This document shows, one piece after another, positions 33,931-42,364 of a DNA stretch of 64,000 nt (position 1 is its first letter; every line of letters begins with the position of its first letter). The stretch spans positions 1-64,000 of the forward strand of contig CAXTBB010000015.1 of assembly GCA_964242305.1 (NCBI GenBank), given 5' to 3'. The translations under genes were made by a program, and so were the position numbers. The notes under the pieces are model-generated. The model was not told the DNA's origin and did no database searches. It saw only the letters and a list, made by a program, of their open reading frames with translations. Source of the DNA: DATLGB01 sp964242305 (GTDB lineage Bacteria > Actinomycetota > Thermoleophilia > Solirubrobacterales > Solirubrobacteraceae).

Positions 33931-34950
33931 TCCTCCAGGTGCTCTTCCCAGTACCGCCACAGCGCGGGTGCGTACTGCTCGAGCGACGGGACGGCGATGC
34001 CGGAGCCCTCGAGCGCCTTGCGCGTCTGCGTGGTGTCGAAGCGCGCGGTGAAGTCGGCGTAGTCGAGCGCGTCGGGCGGGATGCCCAGGTCGCCGAGCAG
34101 CCGGTTGGCGCCCGGCAGCTTGCGCGCGGCGTTGAGCGCCGCCTTCGGGAGGACGGGGGTGAGCGCCGGCGCCCCGGCGATCTTCGCGAAGACGTTGACG
34201 ACGTCGGTGGTGCGCTGCGGCTCCGGGCTGACCAGGTGGAAGGCCTTGCCGTCGAGGCCCGGCTCGTGGGCGATGTGGGCCATCGCGTCGGCGACGAAGT
34301 CGACCGGGACGACGTTCGTGTAGCCCAGGCGCGGGCCGAGCAGCGGCACCAGCTGCGGGAGCTTGGCCGAGAGCTTGATCGTCTTGAACAGGTAGTACGG
34401 GCCGTCGACCTTGTCCATCTCGCCGGTGACGGAGTGCCCGAGCACCATCGCCGGCCGGTACACCCGCCACGGCACCTCGGACTCCTCGCGGGCGATGCGC
34501 TCGGACTCGAACTTCGTGCGGTGATACGGGTGGTCGAGGTCCTGCCCCTCGTCGAACATGTCCTCGGTGAACGTGCCCTGGTACTGCCCGGCGGCGGCTA
34601 CCGACGACGTGTGGTGCAGGTGCTTGACCTGCAGCGGTGAGTTGAACTCGAGCACGGTATCGAAGCCGNNNNNNNNNNTCGTCGGCGGTCATGTCGTAGA
34701 TCGCCGCGAGGTGGAACATGTGCTCGATCTGGCCGCGGTGCTCCTCGATCCACTTGGGGTCGATGCCGAGCCCGGGCTCGCCGAGGTCGCCGCGCACGAC
34801 CTTCAGGCGCTTGGAGCGGCCGAGGCGCTTGGCCTTCTCCTCCGACCCCTCGCGGACGAGGACGTGTATGTCGCCCGTCCGGTCCTCCAGCAGCCGCTTC
34901 ACCAAGAAGCGGCCGATGAAGCCGGTCGCGCCCGTCACCAAGTAGGCCAC
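33927..34950 (-). CDS. SDR-family NAD(P)-dependent reductase/epimerase, interrupted by an assembly gap
   Basis: About 340 residues. The N-terminal part (from GTG 34950) has the Rossmann motif VTGATGFIGRFLVKRL and the HLAAIYDMTAD strand. After the 10-N gap (34669-34678) the rest continues in another frame: HHTSSVAAAGQYQG (catalytic Ser), HPYHRTKFESE (Tyr-x3-Lys), and WRVYRPAMVLG. The pattern is that of extended SDRs related to the fatty-acyl-CoA reductase and male-sterility group. The frame change is caused by the gap size, so the gene is probably intact in the organism. It is the first gene of the SDR to FkbM-fusion to GT2-TPR operon. Confidence 0.82.
34669..34678. other. assembly gap (10 N) inside the SDR gene
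   Basis: Ten N between the N- and C-terminal parts of the SDR gene. The flanks are in different frames, so the true missing length is not 10 modulo 3. A placeholder length is therefore likely and a few to several tens of bases may be missing. Confidence 0.95.
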
Positions 34951-34965
34951 GGGCGCGACACTACC

Positions 34966-35901
34966 TCACCCGCGTCGGACCTTGACCTTGTGGGTCCCCG
35001 AGTGGTTGGGGACGTACTGCTTGTCCGGCGTGACGACCGCGCGGAAGGTGCCGCTGCGGTAGAGCTTCAGACGGCGCTTGAAGTTGATGCCGTCCTTGCT
35101 GACCGTGGCCTTGGCGATGGTCACGAAGGTGCCGTGGAAGCGCTTCTGGATCTCCACGGCGGCGCCGGCGTCGCCCGGGCTGACCGTGCCCTTGAACGTC
35201 GCGCGGTGGCCGCGCTTGACCTTCTTGGGCACCGAGAGCTTGACCTTGATCGGCACGCTGACGAAGACGATCGGGCTGACGATCTCCGGCTTGTCGGGCA
35301 GCACCACGCGGTAGGCGGTGTTGACCAGCACGTTGAGGATCGGGAACGAGAAGTTGCCCGACGCGTCGACGACCTGCGGGTTGCCCGTGCCGGTGAACTC
35401 GGTCATCCCGAACGACAGCGACTGCAGCAGGACCTGCTTGCCCGCGTTCTCACTGCCCGACAGGGTGCCGGTCAGCGTCGAGGAACCGCCGGAGCTGACC
35501 GTGCTCGGCGTCGCCGCCAGGGTCAGGCCGAGCGGCTGCTTGTCGGTCTTGAACGTCTGGTCAGGCCCGAAGACGAACGCGTTGCCGCGCCGGGCGACGG
35601 CGCGGAAGTGGTACGTGGTGAACGGCGACAGGCCGGTCAGGGCCGCGCTCGTGGCCAGCGCCTTGGACGCGGCGCTGAGCGCGACCTCGGGCGTGGTGGA
35701 GCCGTAGAGCTTGTTGCCTCCGTACTGGAAGAAGCCGACCACGCCCGGGTTGCCCTGCGGGTTGACCTTGCCTCGGACGGTCGCCGTGGTCTGCTCGACG
35801 GCCGTCGCCGTTCCGGTGGCGACGGTGGGCGCTTTGGCGAGCGCGGTGGCCGGCAGTAACAGCCCGGCGAGCAGGACGGCGAGTAATGCGGACTTTCTCA
35901 T
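34966..35901 (-). CDS. secreted protein with fibronectin-III-like and Ig-like beta domains
   Basis: 311 residues. A signal peptide (MRKSALLAVLLAGLLLPATALA) is followed by a fibronectin type III-like domain (TATVRGKVNPQGNPGVVGFF...TGLSPFTTYHFRAVAR), the usual actinobacterial 'Y.f...n..g...G' secreted module. Two more beta domains follow, the last with a basic surface (VPKKVKRGHRATFKGTVSPGDAG). Probably a cell-wall or exopolymer-associated protein. The ATG at 35901 has a strong AGGAGG that overlaps the end of the upstream membrane-protein gene, so the two are co-transcribed. Confidence 0.75.
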   Translation of the reverse strand: MRKSALLAVLLAGLLLPATALAKAPTVATGTATAVEQTTATVRGKVNPQGNPGVVGFFQYGGNKLYGSTTPEVALSAASKALATSAALTGLSPFTTYHFRAVARRGNAFVFGPDQTFKTDKQPLGLTLAATPSTVSSGGSSTLTGTLSGSENAGKQVLLQSLSFGMTEFTGTGNPQVVDASGNFSFPILNVLVNTAYRVVLPDKPEIVSPIVFVSVPIKVKLSVPKKVKRGHRATFKGTVSPGDAGAAVEIQKRFHGTFVTIAKATVSKDGINFKRRLKLYRSGTFRAVVTPDKQYVPNHSGTHKVKVRRG

Positions 35902-35908
35902 GACCCTC

Positions 35909-37201
35909 CTAACAGGTCTGGCGCAGCATCCATTCGGTGCTGCGCTCCTTCAAGGCGAAGTCCGGGTTTCCTGCCCCGCGTAGAGAACCAACCGCGTCGA
36001 GCACGCTGCCCGGGGTCTCGGGCCGCAGACCGATCTCCTGCTCGCGCGTGTGCAGCCGGTAGGCGAGCGCCTGGGTGTTGTACGGGCCGGTGTAGACGGT
36101 GCCGCAGCGTTTGACCGCCGCGCGGCCGCCCGCACGCTCGATGAACGCGGGCAGCGAGCCGTAGAAGCGGTCGGAGTCGCGCGTGCGCCGCAGGTCGCCG
36201 CCCAGCCGGTCGACCGAGCCGACCACGCCGGGAAGCGCCGCCAGCGCGGCCACCACGATCACCGCGACCGGGACGCGGGCGGCCAGCCACGCCCAGCCGA
36301 CGCCGGCCAGCACGCACAGCAGCCCCATCGGCAGCGCGACGTAGCGCAGGTTGCCCGAGAAGCCGCCGCTGGCCATCAGCGCCACGATCACCATGACGGT
36401 GGTCGACGCGGCGGCGATGGTGAGCACGCGGCGGTCGCGCCGCGCGACCGCCAGGCTCAGCACCGCGCCGGCGTAGACGCCGTAGCTGAGCGCCTGCGCC
36501 GAGTGACGGAACGTGGCCAGGAACGGGTGCTCGGAGGCGCCCGGCGAGCCCGGCACCGCCTCGCGCGCCCGGCTGGCGGCGCGGAAGAGGTCCCCCGACC
36601 CGATGTACTCGGGGACGAGCCAGGCCAGCAGGACGCCGATGCCCGCGCCGAGGACCAGTGCCGCCGTGGCCAGGTCGCGGCGGTCGTGGATCAGCCACAG
36701 CCCGTAGAGCGCCAGCAGCAGCCACACGTCGGGACGCAGCAGCGCGGCGGCGCAGGCGGCGGCGAAGGCCTGGCGGTGGCGTCCGTCGAAGTGCCGGTCG
36801 GCCGCCAGCAGCCCGGCGGCGACGGTCAGCCCCTCCGAGTTGCCGCGCAGCCAGTTGAGCTCGTACTGGGCGGCGAGCAGCAGCGCCAGCGCCGCGACGA
36901 TCCCGGCGCCGCGCCCGCCCAGGCGAGCGGTGACCCGGTAGGCGAGGAACAGGCTGACCAGGCCGCCCACCCGTGCGACGACCACCCACAGCGACATGGC
37001 GGCGTCGTCCCCGAACAGGCTGAAGGGGGTGGTGAAGACGACCGGGAGCGGCTTCCAGGACGGGCCGGCGATCGTCTCCAGCGTCCCGTGGCCGATCTGG
37101 CGGCCCCAGATCAGCCAGGCGGTCGGGTCGTAGGTCGCCTGCGTGAGCACCAGCAGGGAGGCGACGGCGACGACGAGCGAGAGAGCGGCGGCGAGGCGCA
37201 C
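35909..37201 (-). CDS. membrane glycosyltransferase-like protein (GT-C type)
   Basis: 430 residues with about nine membrane spans and a short soluble end. The early outside loop YDPTAWLIWGRQIGHGTLE, with an Asp after the first span, and LRPDVWLLLALYGLWL are typical of actinobacterial GT87/GT39-like membrane sugar transferases. No secretion signal apart from the first span. The start is taken as GTG 37201 (VRLAAALSLVVAV); it is divergent from the GT2 gene at 37226, leaving 24 bases between. Likely acts with that GT2, which would make the polyprenyl-phosphate sugar donor (inference). Confidence 0.75.
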   Translation of the reverse strand: MRLAAALSLVVAVASLLVLTQATYDPTAWLIWGRQIGHGTLETIAGPSWKPLPVVFTTPFSLFGDDAAMSLWVVVARVGGLVSLFLAYRVTARLGGRGAGIVAALALLLAAQYELNWLRGNSEGLTVAAGLLAADRHFDGRHRQAFAAACAAALLRPDVWLLLALYGLWLIHDRRDLATAALVLGAGIGVLLAWLVPEYIGSGDLFRAASRAREAVPGSPGASEHPFLATFRHSAQALSYGVYAGAVLSLAVARRDRRVLTIAAASTTVMVIVALMASGGFSGNLRYVALPMGLLCVLAGVGWAWLAARVPVAVIVVAALAALPGVVGSVDRLGGDLRRTRDSDRFYGSLPAFIERAGGRAAVKRCGTVYTGPYNTQALAYRLHTREQEIGLRPETPGSVLDAVGSLRGAGNPDFALKERSTEWMLRQTC

Positions 37202-37225
37202 GGCGGGTGAACCTACGATGACCGC

Positions 37226-37942
37226 GTGCCGGACCGTGTCGCCGTCGTGATCGCCGCCCTCAACGAGGAGGGCTCGCTGGGGGACGTGCTGGCCGAGATC
37301 CCCGGCACCGCGTGCGGGCTGCCCGTCGAGACGATCGTGGTCGACGACGGGTCCACGGACCGGACCGCCGAGATCGCCCGGAATGCGACCCCGCCCGCCC
37401 ACGTCCACTCCTTCCCCACCAACCGGGGTCACGGGGTGGCGCTGCGCGAGGGCTACCGCATCGCCCGCGAGGACCTCGGCGCCGAGTTCATCGTCACCCT
37501 CGACGCCGACGGCCAGTGGAACCCGGCCGAGATCGACGGCGTCCTGCAGCCGCTCGTCGACGGCGAGGCGGACTTCGTGATCGGCTCCCGCGTGCTCGGC
37601 GCGACGGAGACCGACGACGCCTTCCGGCAGGCCGGCGTGCACGTCTACGCCCGGCTGGTGCGGGTGCTCACCGGGGTGAAGGTGACCGACACCAGCAGCG
37701 GGTTCCGGGCCCTGCGTGCCGAGGTGACCGCGAAGGTCCGCCAGACCCAGATCCAGTACCAGACCTCCGAGCTGCTGATCGGCGCGATCTTCGCCGGCTA
37801 CCGCGTGACGGAGCGGCCGATCGTGATGCGCAAGCGCTTCGCGGGCGAGAGCAAGAAGGGTCACAACGTCCTCTACGGCGCCCGCTACGCGCGGGTGATC
37901 CTGAGGACCTGGTGGCGCGAGCGCAGCGCCGCGACCGCGTAG
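37226..37942 (+). CDS. GT2 glycosyltransferase, dolichyl-phosphate mannose synthase-like
   Basis: 238 residues, a single GT-A domain with no membrane tail. The motifs are AVVIAALNEEGSLGDVLAEI, ETIVVDDGSTDRTAEIA, NRGHGVALREGY, and the DxD-type TLDADGQWNP followed by DFVIGSRVLG. This is the DPM1/polyprenyl-phosphate glycosyltransferase pattern, giving a lipid-linked sugar for GT-C enzymes. The start is GTG 37226. It is followed three bases later by the flippase-like gene and then sqdB, all on one strand, suggesting a pathway for a lipid-linked sugar, perhaps sulfoquinovose (inference). Confidence 0.85.
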   Translation: MPDRVAVVIAALNEEGSLGDVLAEIPGTACGLPVETIVVDDGSTDRTAEIARNATPPAHVHSFPTNRGHGVALREGYRIAREDLGAEFIVTLDADGQWNPAEIDGVLQPLVDGEADFVIGSRVLGATETDDAFRQAGVHVYARLVRVLTGVKVTDTSSGFRALRAEVTAKVRQTQIQYQTSELLIGAIFAGYRVTERPIVMRKRFAGESKKGHNVLYGARYARVILRTWWRERSAATA

Positions 37943-37944
37943 CG

Positions 37945-38841
37945 GTGGCCGCGCCCGACGGCGGCGCCGCGCCGGCGCCCGAAGGCGCCGCACCGGACGG
38001 CGGCGCCGCGCCGGCGCCCGCAGCGCCATCCTCGCGCGCGCGGCTCATCGGGGTGGCGCGGGCGGTCGGCTTCGTCGCCGCGCTGGCCATCGTCGTGGTG
38101 GTCGCCGTGAAGGCGATCCGCGACGCGCCGCCGCGCGGGCTCGACTGGCCGCTGCTGGTGCCCGCGGTGGCGCTGGCGATCGCCTGGTGGGTCCTGCTCG
38201 CCCGCGGCTGGGCGCTGCTGATGAGCGGGCGCTGGACGCTCACCGACGCCGCGACCTGGTGCCGGACGCAGGCGCTGCGCTACCTGCCCGGCGGCATCTG
38301 GGCCCCGGCGTCGCGGCTGGCCGTCGCCGACGGCTCCGCGGCGGACCGGCTGCGCACCGTCGCCGCCGAGAACGTCGGCGCGCTCGTCGCCGGGCTCGCG
38401 ATCGGTGGGCTCGGACTGGCGCTCGGCGGACGGGTGGTCTGGCTGCCGCTCGTCGTCGCCCCGTTGGCCCCTGCGGTCCTCACCCGGCTGCGGCTGCTGC
38501 CGCTGGGCGCGCAGCGGACCGTCCCCACCTACCTGCTCGGCTTCATCGGCTACGCGGCGGCGGCGATCGTGGCGCAGGCCGCGGTGTCGGGCTGGCACGA
38601 CGCGGCGCTGGTGGCGGGCGCGGCCGGCGTCGCCTGGGCGGCCGGGCTCGTCGTCATCGTCGCGCCGAGCGGCCTCGGGGTCCGCGAGGTCGTCTACGTG
38701 GGACTCCTGACGGGCGTCTTCGCGCACGGCGAGCCGGCGGCCGGGGCGGTCGTCCTGCGCCTCGTCACGATCGTCGCAGAGCTGTTGGTCCTCGTCGTCT
38801 CTGCGGTCTCTCTCAGGCGTCGGGACGCCCTGAGCGGGTAG
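37945..38841 (+). CDS. lysylphosphatidylglycerol-synthase-TM / flippase-like membrane protein
   Basis: 298 residues. A low-complexity start encoded by a 27-bp unit given twice (APDGGAAPAP...APDGGAAPAP) leads to seven to eight membrane spans. The spans have the LPG_synthase_TM pattern: the charged loop TQALRYLPGGIWAPASRL and PSGLGVREVVYVGLL near the end, the two hallmark sequences of this family (UPF0104). Members move lipid-linked sugars or lipids across the membrane, or carry an aminoacyl-transferase domain, which is absent here. The start is GTG 37945, three bases after the GT2 stop. Confidence 0.82.
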   Translation: MAAPDGGAAPAPEGAAPDGGAAPAPAAPSSRARLIGVARAVGFVAALAIVVVVAVKAIRDAPPRGLDWPLLVPAVALAIAWWVLLARGWALLMSGRWTLTDAATWCRTQALRYLPGGIWAPASRLAVADGSAADRLRTVAAENVGALVAGLAIGGLGLALGGRVVWLPLVVAPLAPAVLTRLRLLPLGAQRTVPTYLLGFIGYAAAAIVAQAAVSGWHDAALVAGAAGVAWAAGLVVIVAPSGLGVREVVYVGLLTGVFAHGEPAAGAVVLRLVTIVAELLVLVVSAVSLRRRDALSG

Positions 38842-38851
38842 ATTCACGCCC

Positions 38852-40063
38852 GTGCAGATCCTCATTCTGGGTGGCGACGGCTTCTGCGGATGGCCGACGG
38901 CGCTGCATCTCTCGGCCAGCGGGTACGACGTCACGATCGTCGACAACTTCGCGCGCCGTCAGGCTGACGAGGAGCTGCAGGCACAGTCGCTGACGCCGAT
39001 CAAGTCGCTCGAGACCCGGCTGGCCGCGTGGCGCGAGGTCACCGGGCGGGAGATCGGCTTCGCGCGCATCGACGTGGCCCGGGAGTACGACCGGCTGCTG
39101 GAGCTCATCAAGACCGACCGTCCCGACGCGGTCGTCCACTTCGCCGAGCAGCGCGCCGCGCCGTACTCGATGAAGTCGCCGTGGCACAAGCGCTACACGG
39201 TCGACAACAACACCAACGCGACGCACAACCTGCTGTGCGCGATCGCCGACGCCGGCACCGACACCCACGTCGTCCACCTCGGCACGATGGGCGTCTACGG
39301 CTACGGCACGGCGGGGACCGAGCTGCCCGAGGGCTACCAGGCGGTGCGCATGGACGCCGTCGACGGCGGCGAGGTCGAGCAGGAGATCCTCTACCCCGTC
39401 AACCCGGGCTCCGTCTATCACCTGACCAAGACGCTGGACCAGCTGATGTTCGCGTTCTACGCCAAGAACGACGAGCTGCGCATCACCGATCTGCACCAGG
39501 GCATCGTGTGGGGCACCCAGACGCCGGAGACGTCGCTGGACGAGCGGCTCGTCAACCGCTTCGACTACGACGGCGACTACGGCACCGTCCTGAATCGCTT
39601 CCTCATGCAGGCCGCGATCGGCTACCCGCTGACGGTCCACGGGACGGGCGGCCAGACGCGCGCCTTCATCCACATCCGCGACACGGTCCGGTGCATCGAG
39701 CTGGCGATCGAGAACGCGCCCGAGCGCGGCGAGCGCGTGCGCATCTACAACCAGATGACCGAGGTCCACCGCGTCATCGACCTCGCCGGCCTCGTCGCCC
39801 GCGTCACCGGCTCGGAGGTCGACCTCGTCGAGAACCCGCGCAAGGAGGCCAGCCACAACGAGCTGCTGGTCGCCAACGACAACCTCCTCAGCCTCGGCCT
39901 GGATCCGGTCACCCTGCAGGACGACCTGCTCACCGAGGTCACCGAGATCGCGCAGCGCTACATGGATCGCTGTGACCGCGAGCGCATCCCGTGCACGTCG
40001 CGCTGGGTGCCGCGCGCCGACGAGGAGGAGCTGGCCCTCCTCAGCGACGAACCGCGCGTCTGA
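38852..40063 (+). CDS. sqdB: UDP-sulfoquinovose synthase
   Basis: 403 residues, extended SDR. The start ILILGGDGFCGWPTALHLS is the SQD1/SqdB version of the Rossmann motif. VVHFAEQRAAPYSM, HLGTMGVYGYG (catalytic Thr), SVYHLTKTLDQ (Tyr and Lys of YxxxK), RITDLHQGIVWG, TVLNRFLMQAAIGYPLTVHG and GGQTRAFIHIRDTV are all in the order of plant and cyanobacterial SQD1. It makes UDP-sulfoquinovose from UDP-glucose and sulfite. The start is GTG 38852. SqdB is usual in phototrophs and some archaea; in this bacterium it lies with a GT2, a flippase-like protein and a HAD phosphatase rather than with a recognised SqdX. Confidence 0.88.
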   Translation: MQILILGGDGFCGWPTALHLSASGYDVTIVDNFARRQADEELQAQSLTPIKSLETRLAAWREVTGREIGFARIDVAREYDRLLELIKTDRPDAVVHFAEQRAAPYSMKSPWHKRYTVDNNTNATHNLLCAIADAGTDTHVVHLGTMGVYGYGTAGTELPEGYQAVRMDAVDGGEVEQEILYPVNPGSVYHLTKTLDQLMFAFYAKNDELRITDLHQGIVWGTQTPETSLDERLVNRFDYDGDYGTVLNRFLMQAAIGYPLTVHGTGGQTRAFIHIRDTVRCIELAIENAPERGERVRIYNQMTEVHRVIDLAGLVARVTGSEVDLVENPRKEASHNELLVANDNLLSLGLDPVTLQDDLLTEVTEIAQRYMDRCDRERIPCTSRWVPRADEEELALLSDEPRV

Positions 40064-40070
40064 GGGCGTC

Positions 40071-40847
40071 TTGACCGACCGCCAGATCGACACCTGGCTG
40101 ATGGACATGGACGGCGTGCTCGTCCACGAGCAGCGCGCGATCCCGGGCGCGTCGGAGTTCCTGGCCCGGCTGAAGGAGACGGGGACGCCGTTCCTCGTCC
40201 TCACCAACAACTCGATCTACACCCAGCGCGACCTCGCGGCGCGGCTGCATGCGTCCGGCCTCGACGTCCCCGAGGCGGCCATCTGGACGAGCGCGCTGGC
40301 CACGGCGCGCTTCCTCGACGACCAGCGCCCGGACGGCAGCGCGTTCGTGATCGGCGAGGCGGGCCTGACCACCGCGCTCCACGACGCCGGCTACACGCTC
40401 ACCGAGCGCGACCCCGATTACGTCGTCCTCGGCGAGACGCGCACCTACTCCTTCGAGCGCATCACCCAGGCGATCCGGCTGATCGCCGGCGGCGCGCGCT
40501 TCATCGCCACCAACCCGGACCCCACCGGTCCCTCCCCCGACGGGCCGCTGCCCGCGACGGGCTCGGTGGCCGCGCTCATCACCCGCGCGACCGGGCACGA
40601 GCCCTACTACGTCGGCAAGCCCAACCCGCTGATGATGCGCAGCGCGTTGAACCAGCTCGACGCACACTCGGAGACGACGGCGATGGTCGGCGACCGGATG
40701 GACACCGACGTCGTGGCGGGGCTCGAGGCCGGGCTGCACACGACGCTCGTCCTGACCGGTGTCACCCAGCGCGAGGAGACGGAGCGTTTCCCCTACCGGG
40801 CGTCGCGGATCGTCGACTCGATCGCCGACCTGATCGACACGGTCTGA
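40071..40847 (+). CDS. HAD superfamily phosphatase, NagD/subclass IIA type
   Basis: 258 residues. HAD motif I is WLMDMDGVLV (nucleophile Asp and acid Asp), motif II FLVLTNNS, a class IIA cap with VVLGETRTYSFERI, and motif III/IV YYVGKPNPLMM and AMVGDRMDTDVVAG. Family members remove phosphate from nucleotides or sugar phosphates (NagD, 4-nitrophenylphosphatase). The start is read as TTG 40071 with GAGGG a few bases upstream, eight bases after the sqdB stop, so it is the last gene of the GT2-flippase-sqdB-HAD unit. The substrate may be a sugar phosphate of that pathway (inference). Confidence 0.87.
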   Translation: MTDRQIDTWLMDMDGVLVHEQRAIPGASEFLARLKETGTPFLVLTNNSIYTQRDLAARLHASGLDVPEAAIWTSALATARFLDDQRPDGSAFVIGEAGLTTALHDAGYTLTERDPDYVVLGETRTYSFERITQAIRLIAGGARFIATNPDPTGPSPDGPLPATGSVAALITRATGHEPYYVGKPNPLMMRSALNQLDAHSETTAMVGDRMDTDVVAGLEAGLHTTLVLTGVTQREETERFPYRASRIVDSIADLIDTV

Positions 40848-40876
40848 AACAGCCCGGGGCCCGCCTCTGGCGACCC

Positions 40877-42364
40877 TTAGAGCGGGATCGGCTGCTGGCG
40901 GCGCTGGACGGGCGGCGCCAGCACCTCGCGGGAGACGCGGTTCGTCCCCGCCGGCTGGACGAAGCGGTCCAGCCCGTGGGTGGCGCCGGCCGACGAGGAG
41001 AGGTCGCTCGAGCGGTACTCCGTGACGAGCTGGTCGTTGTCGGCGCCGAAGATCGCGTAGCCCTTGTCGGCGCCGTTGTACTCCTGCAGCCAGGGCGCGT
41101 CGCTGCGGGCCTCGGCCTCCGGGCGGATCAGGCCGGGCGAGGTGACCGAGCCACCGATGTACTCGACGGCGGCGGGCACGCGGTTGGGGTCCGAGGCGAC
41201 GGCGGGGAAGTCCGACCCCAGCAGCGAGCACATGAACACGTGGGCGTCGCCGGTCAGGAAGACGACGTCGCGCACGCCGTTGGACTCGAGCGAGCTCAGC
41301 AGCCGCGTGCGGTCTGCCGGGAAGCCGTCCCACTGGTCGAAGGACTCGCCGGTCCCGAACGGGTCAGCGGTGATCGCGACCTGCTGGGCGACGACCTTCC
41401 AGCGCGCTTTGGAGGCGACCAGCCCGCTGATCAGCCACTGGAACTGGGTCTCGTCGATGATGTGCTTGGGCAGGCCGTCGCCGAACCCCGTCCGGTACTG
41501 GCGGGTGTCGAGCAGGAACAGGTCGACGGAGGCGCCGAAGGAGAGCTTCTTGTACAGGCGGTAGCGCTCGCGCGGGTACAGCATGCGCGGCATCCACTCG
41601 AACGACGCGCGGTAGCCGGCCGCGCGCTGGGAGACCGACGGCGGCGGGTTGTTCTGGGAGTAGTTGTTGAAGACCTCGTGGTCGTCCCAGATGTGGACGA
41701 CGGGCTGCTGGCGGTGCAGCTCGCGCAGGCCGGGGTCCTTGCGGTAGGCGACGTACTTGCGGCGGTAGCTGTCGAGGTCGACGGCGTCGATGCGGTCGGT
41801 GCGCAGCGCGCCCGCCACCCCGGTGCCCTTCTCGTAGATGTAGTCGCCGAGGAAGACGTAGAGGTCGAGGTCCTCGGCGGCGGCGTTCTGGTGCGCGCTG
41901 AAGTAGCCGTAGCCGTAGTGCTGGCAGCTGGAGTAGGCCATCCGGATCGGCGTCTGCGATCCCTTCGGCGGCGCCGTCCGGGTGCGCCCGACGTCGGAGA
42001 CGTCGGTGGACGACTGCCACAGGTAGAAGTACTGCGTGTGCGGCTTGAGGCCGCCGATGCGGGTCTTGAGCGTGTTGTTGACGCCGCGGCCGGTGGGGAC
42101 GACGGCGCGGGCGACGACCTTGTTGAAACCCTCGTCGGTGGCCACCACCAGGCGGGCGCCCGAGCGCGGGTGATCCGTGCGCAGGCGCGACCAGAAGGTG
42201 ACCGCGGTGCTGCTCGGCTCCCCCGAGGCGACCCCGTCGGCGAACGTCCCCTGGCCGAGGCCGGCGCGCGTGGAGGTCAGGCGCCCCCAGGCGGGCGGGA
42301 CGGACGCGGCCAGGGCGCTGGCGCCGGACGCCACGATCAGCTCGCGCCGGGTGGAGCGCCTCAT
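40877..42364 (-). CDS. phoD: PhoD-family alkaline phosphatase/phosphodiesterase, Tat-exported
   Basis: 495 residues. The signal is twin-arginine (STRRELIVASGASALAA). A PhoD-N fibronectin-like domain follows (GVASGEPSSTAVTFWSRL), then the metallophosphoesterase core: YSSCQHYGYG, VFLGDYIYEKG, HIWDDHEVFNNY, LDTRQYRTGFG and VFLTGDAHVFM. These residues bind the Fe/Ca cluster of PhoD. It cleaves phosphomonoesters or phosphodiesters, including teichoic-acid-like polymers, outside the membrane. The start overlaps the upstream secreted-protein gene as ATGA. Confidence 0.92.
   Translation of the reverse strand: MRRSTRRELIVASGASALAASVPPAWGRLTSTRAGLGQGTFADGVASGEPSSTAVTFWSRLRTDHPRSGARLVVATDEGFNKVVARAVVPTGRGVNNTLKTRIGGLKPHTQYFYLWQSSTDVSDVGRTRTAPPKGSQTPIRMAYSSCQHYGYGYFSAHQNAAAEDLDLYVFLGDYIYEKGTGVAGALRTDRIDAVDLDSYRRKYVAYRKDPGLRELHRQQPVVHIWDDHEVFNNYSQNNPPPSVSQRAAGYRASFEWMPRMLYPRERYRLYKKLSFGASVDLFLLDTRQYRTGFGDGLPKHIIDETQFQWLISGLVASKARWKVVAQQVAITADPFGTGESFDQWDGFPADRTRLLSSLESNGVRDVVFLTGDAHVFMCSLLGSDFPAVASDPNRVPAAVEYIGGSVTSPGLIRPEAEARSDAPWLQEYNGADKGYAIFGADNDQLVTEYRSSDLSSSAGATHGLDRFVQPAGTNRVSREVLAPPVQRRQQPIPL

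Noticed and set aside
32149..34950. A single 933-residue protein joining the SDR start to the FkbM/ABC fusion
   Set aside because: The frame runs through only because of the 10-N placeholder. The true C-terminal half of the SDR is in another frame up to a stop at 33927, and the FkbM gene has its own GTGA start.
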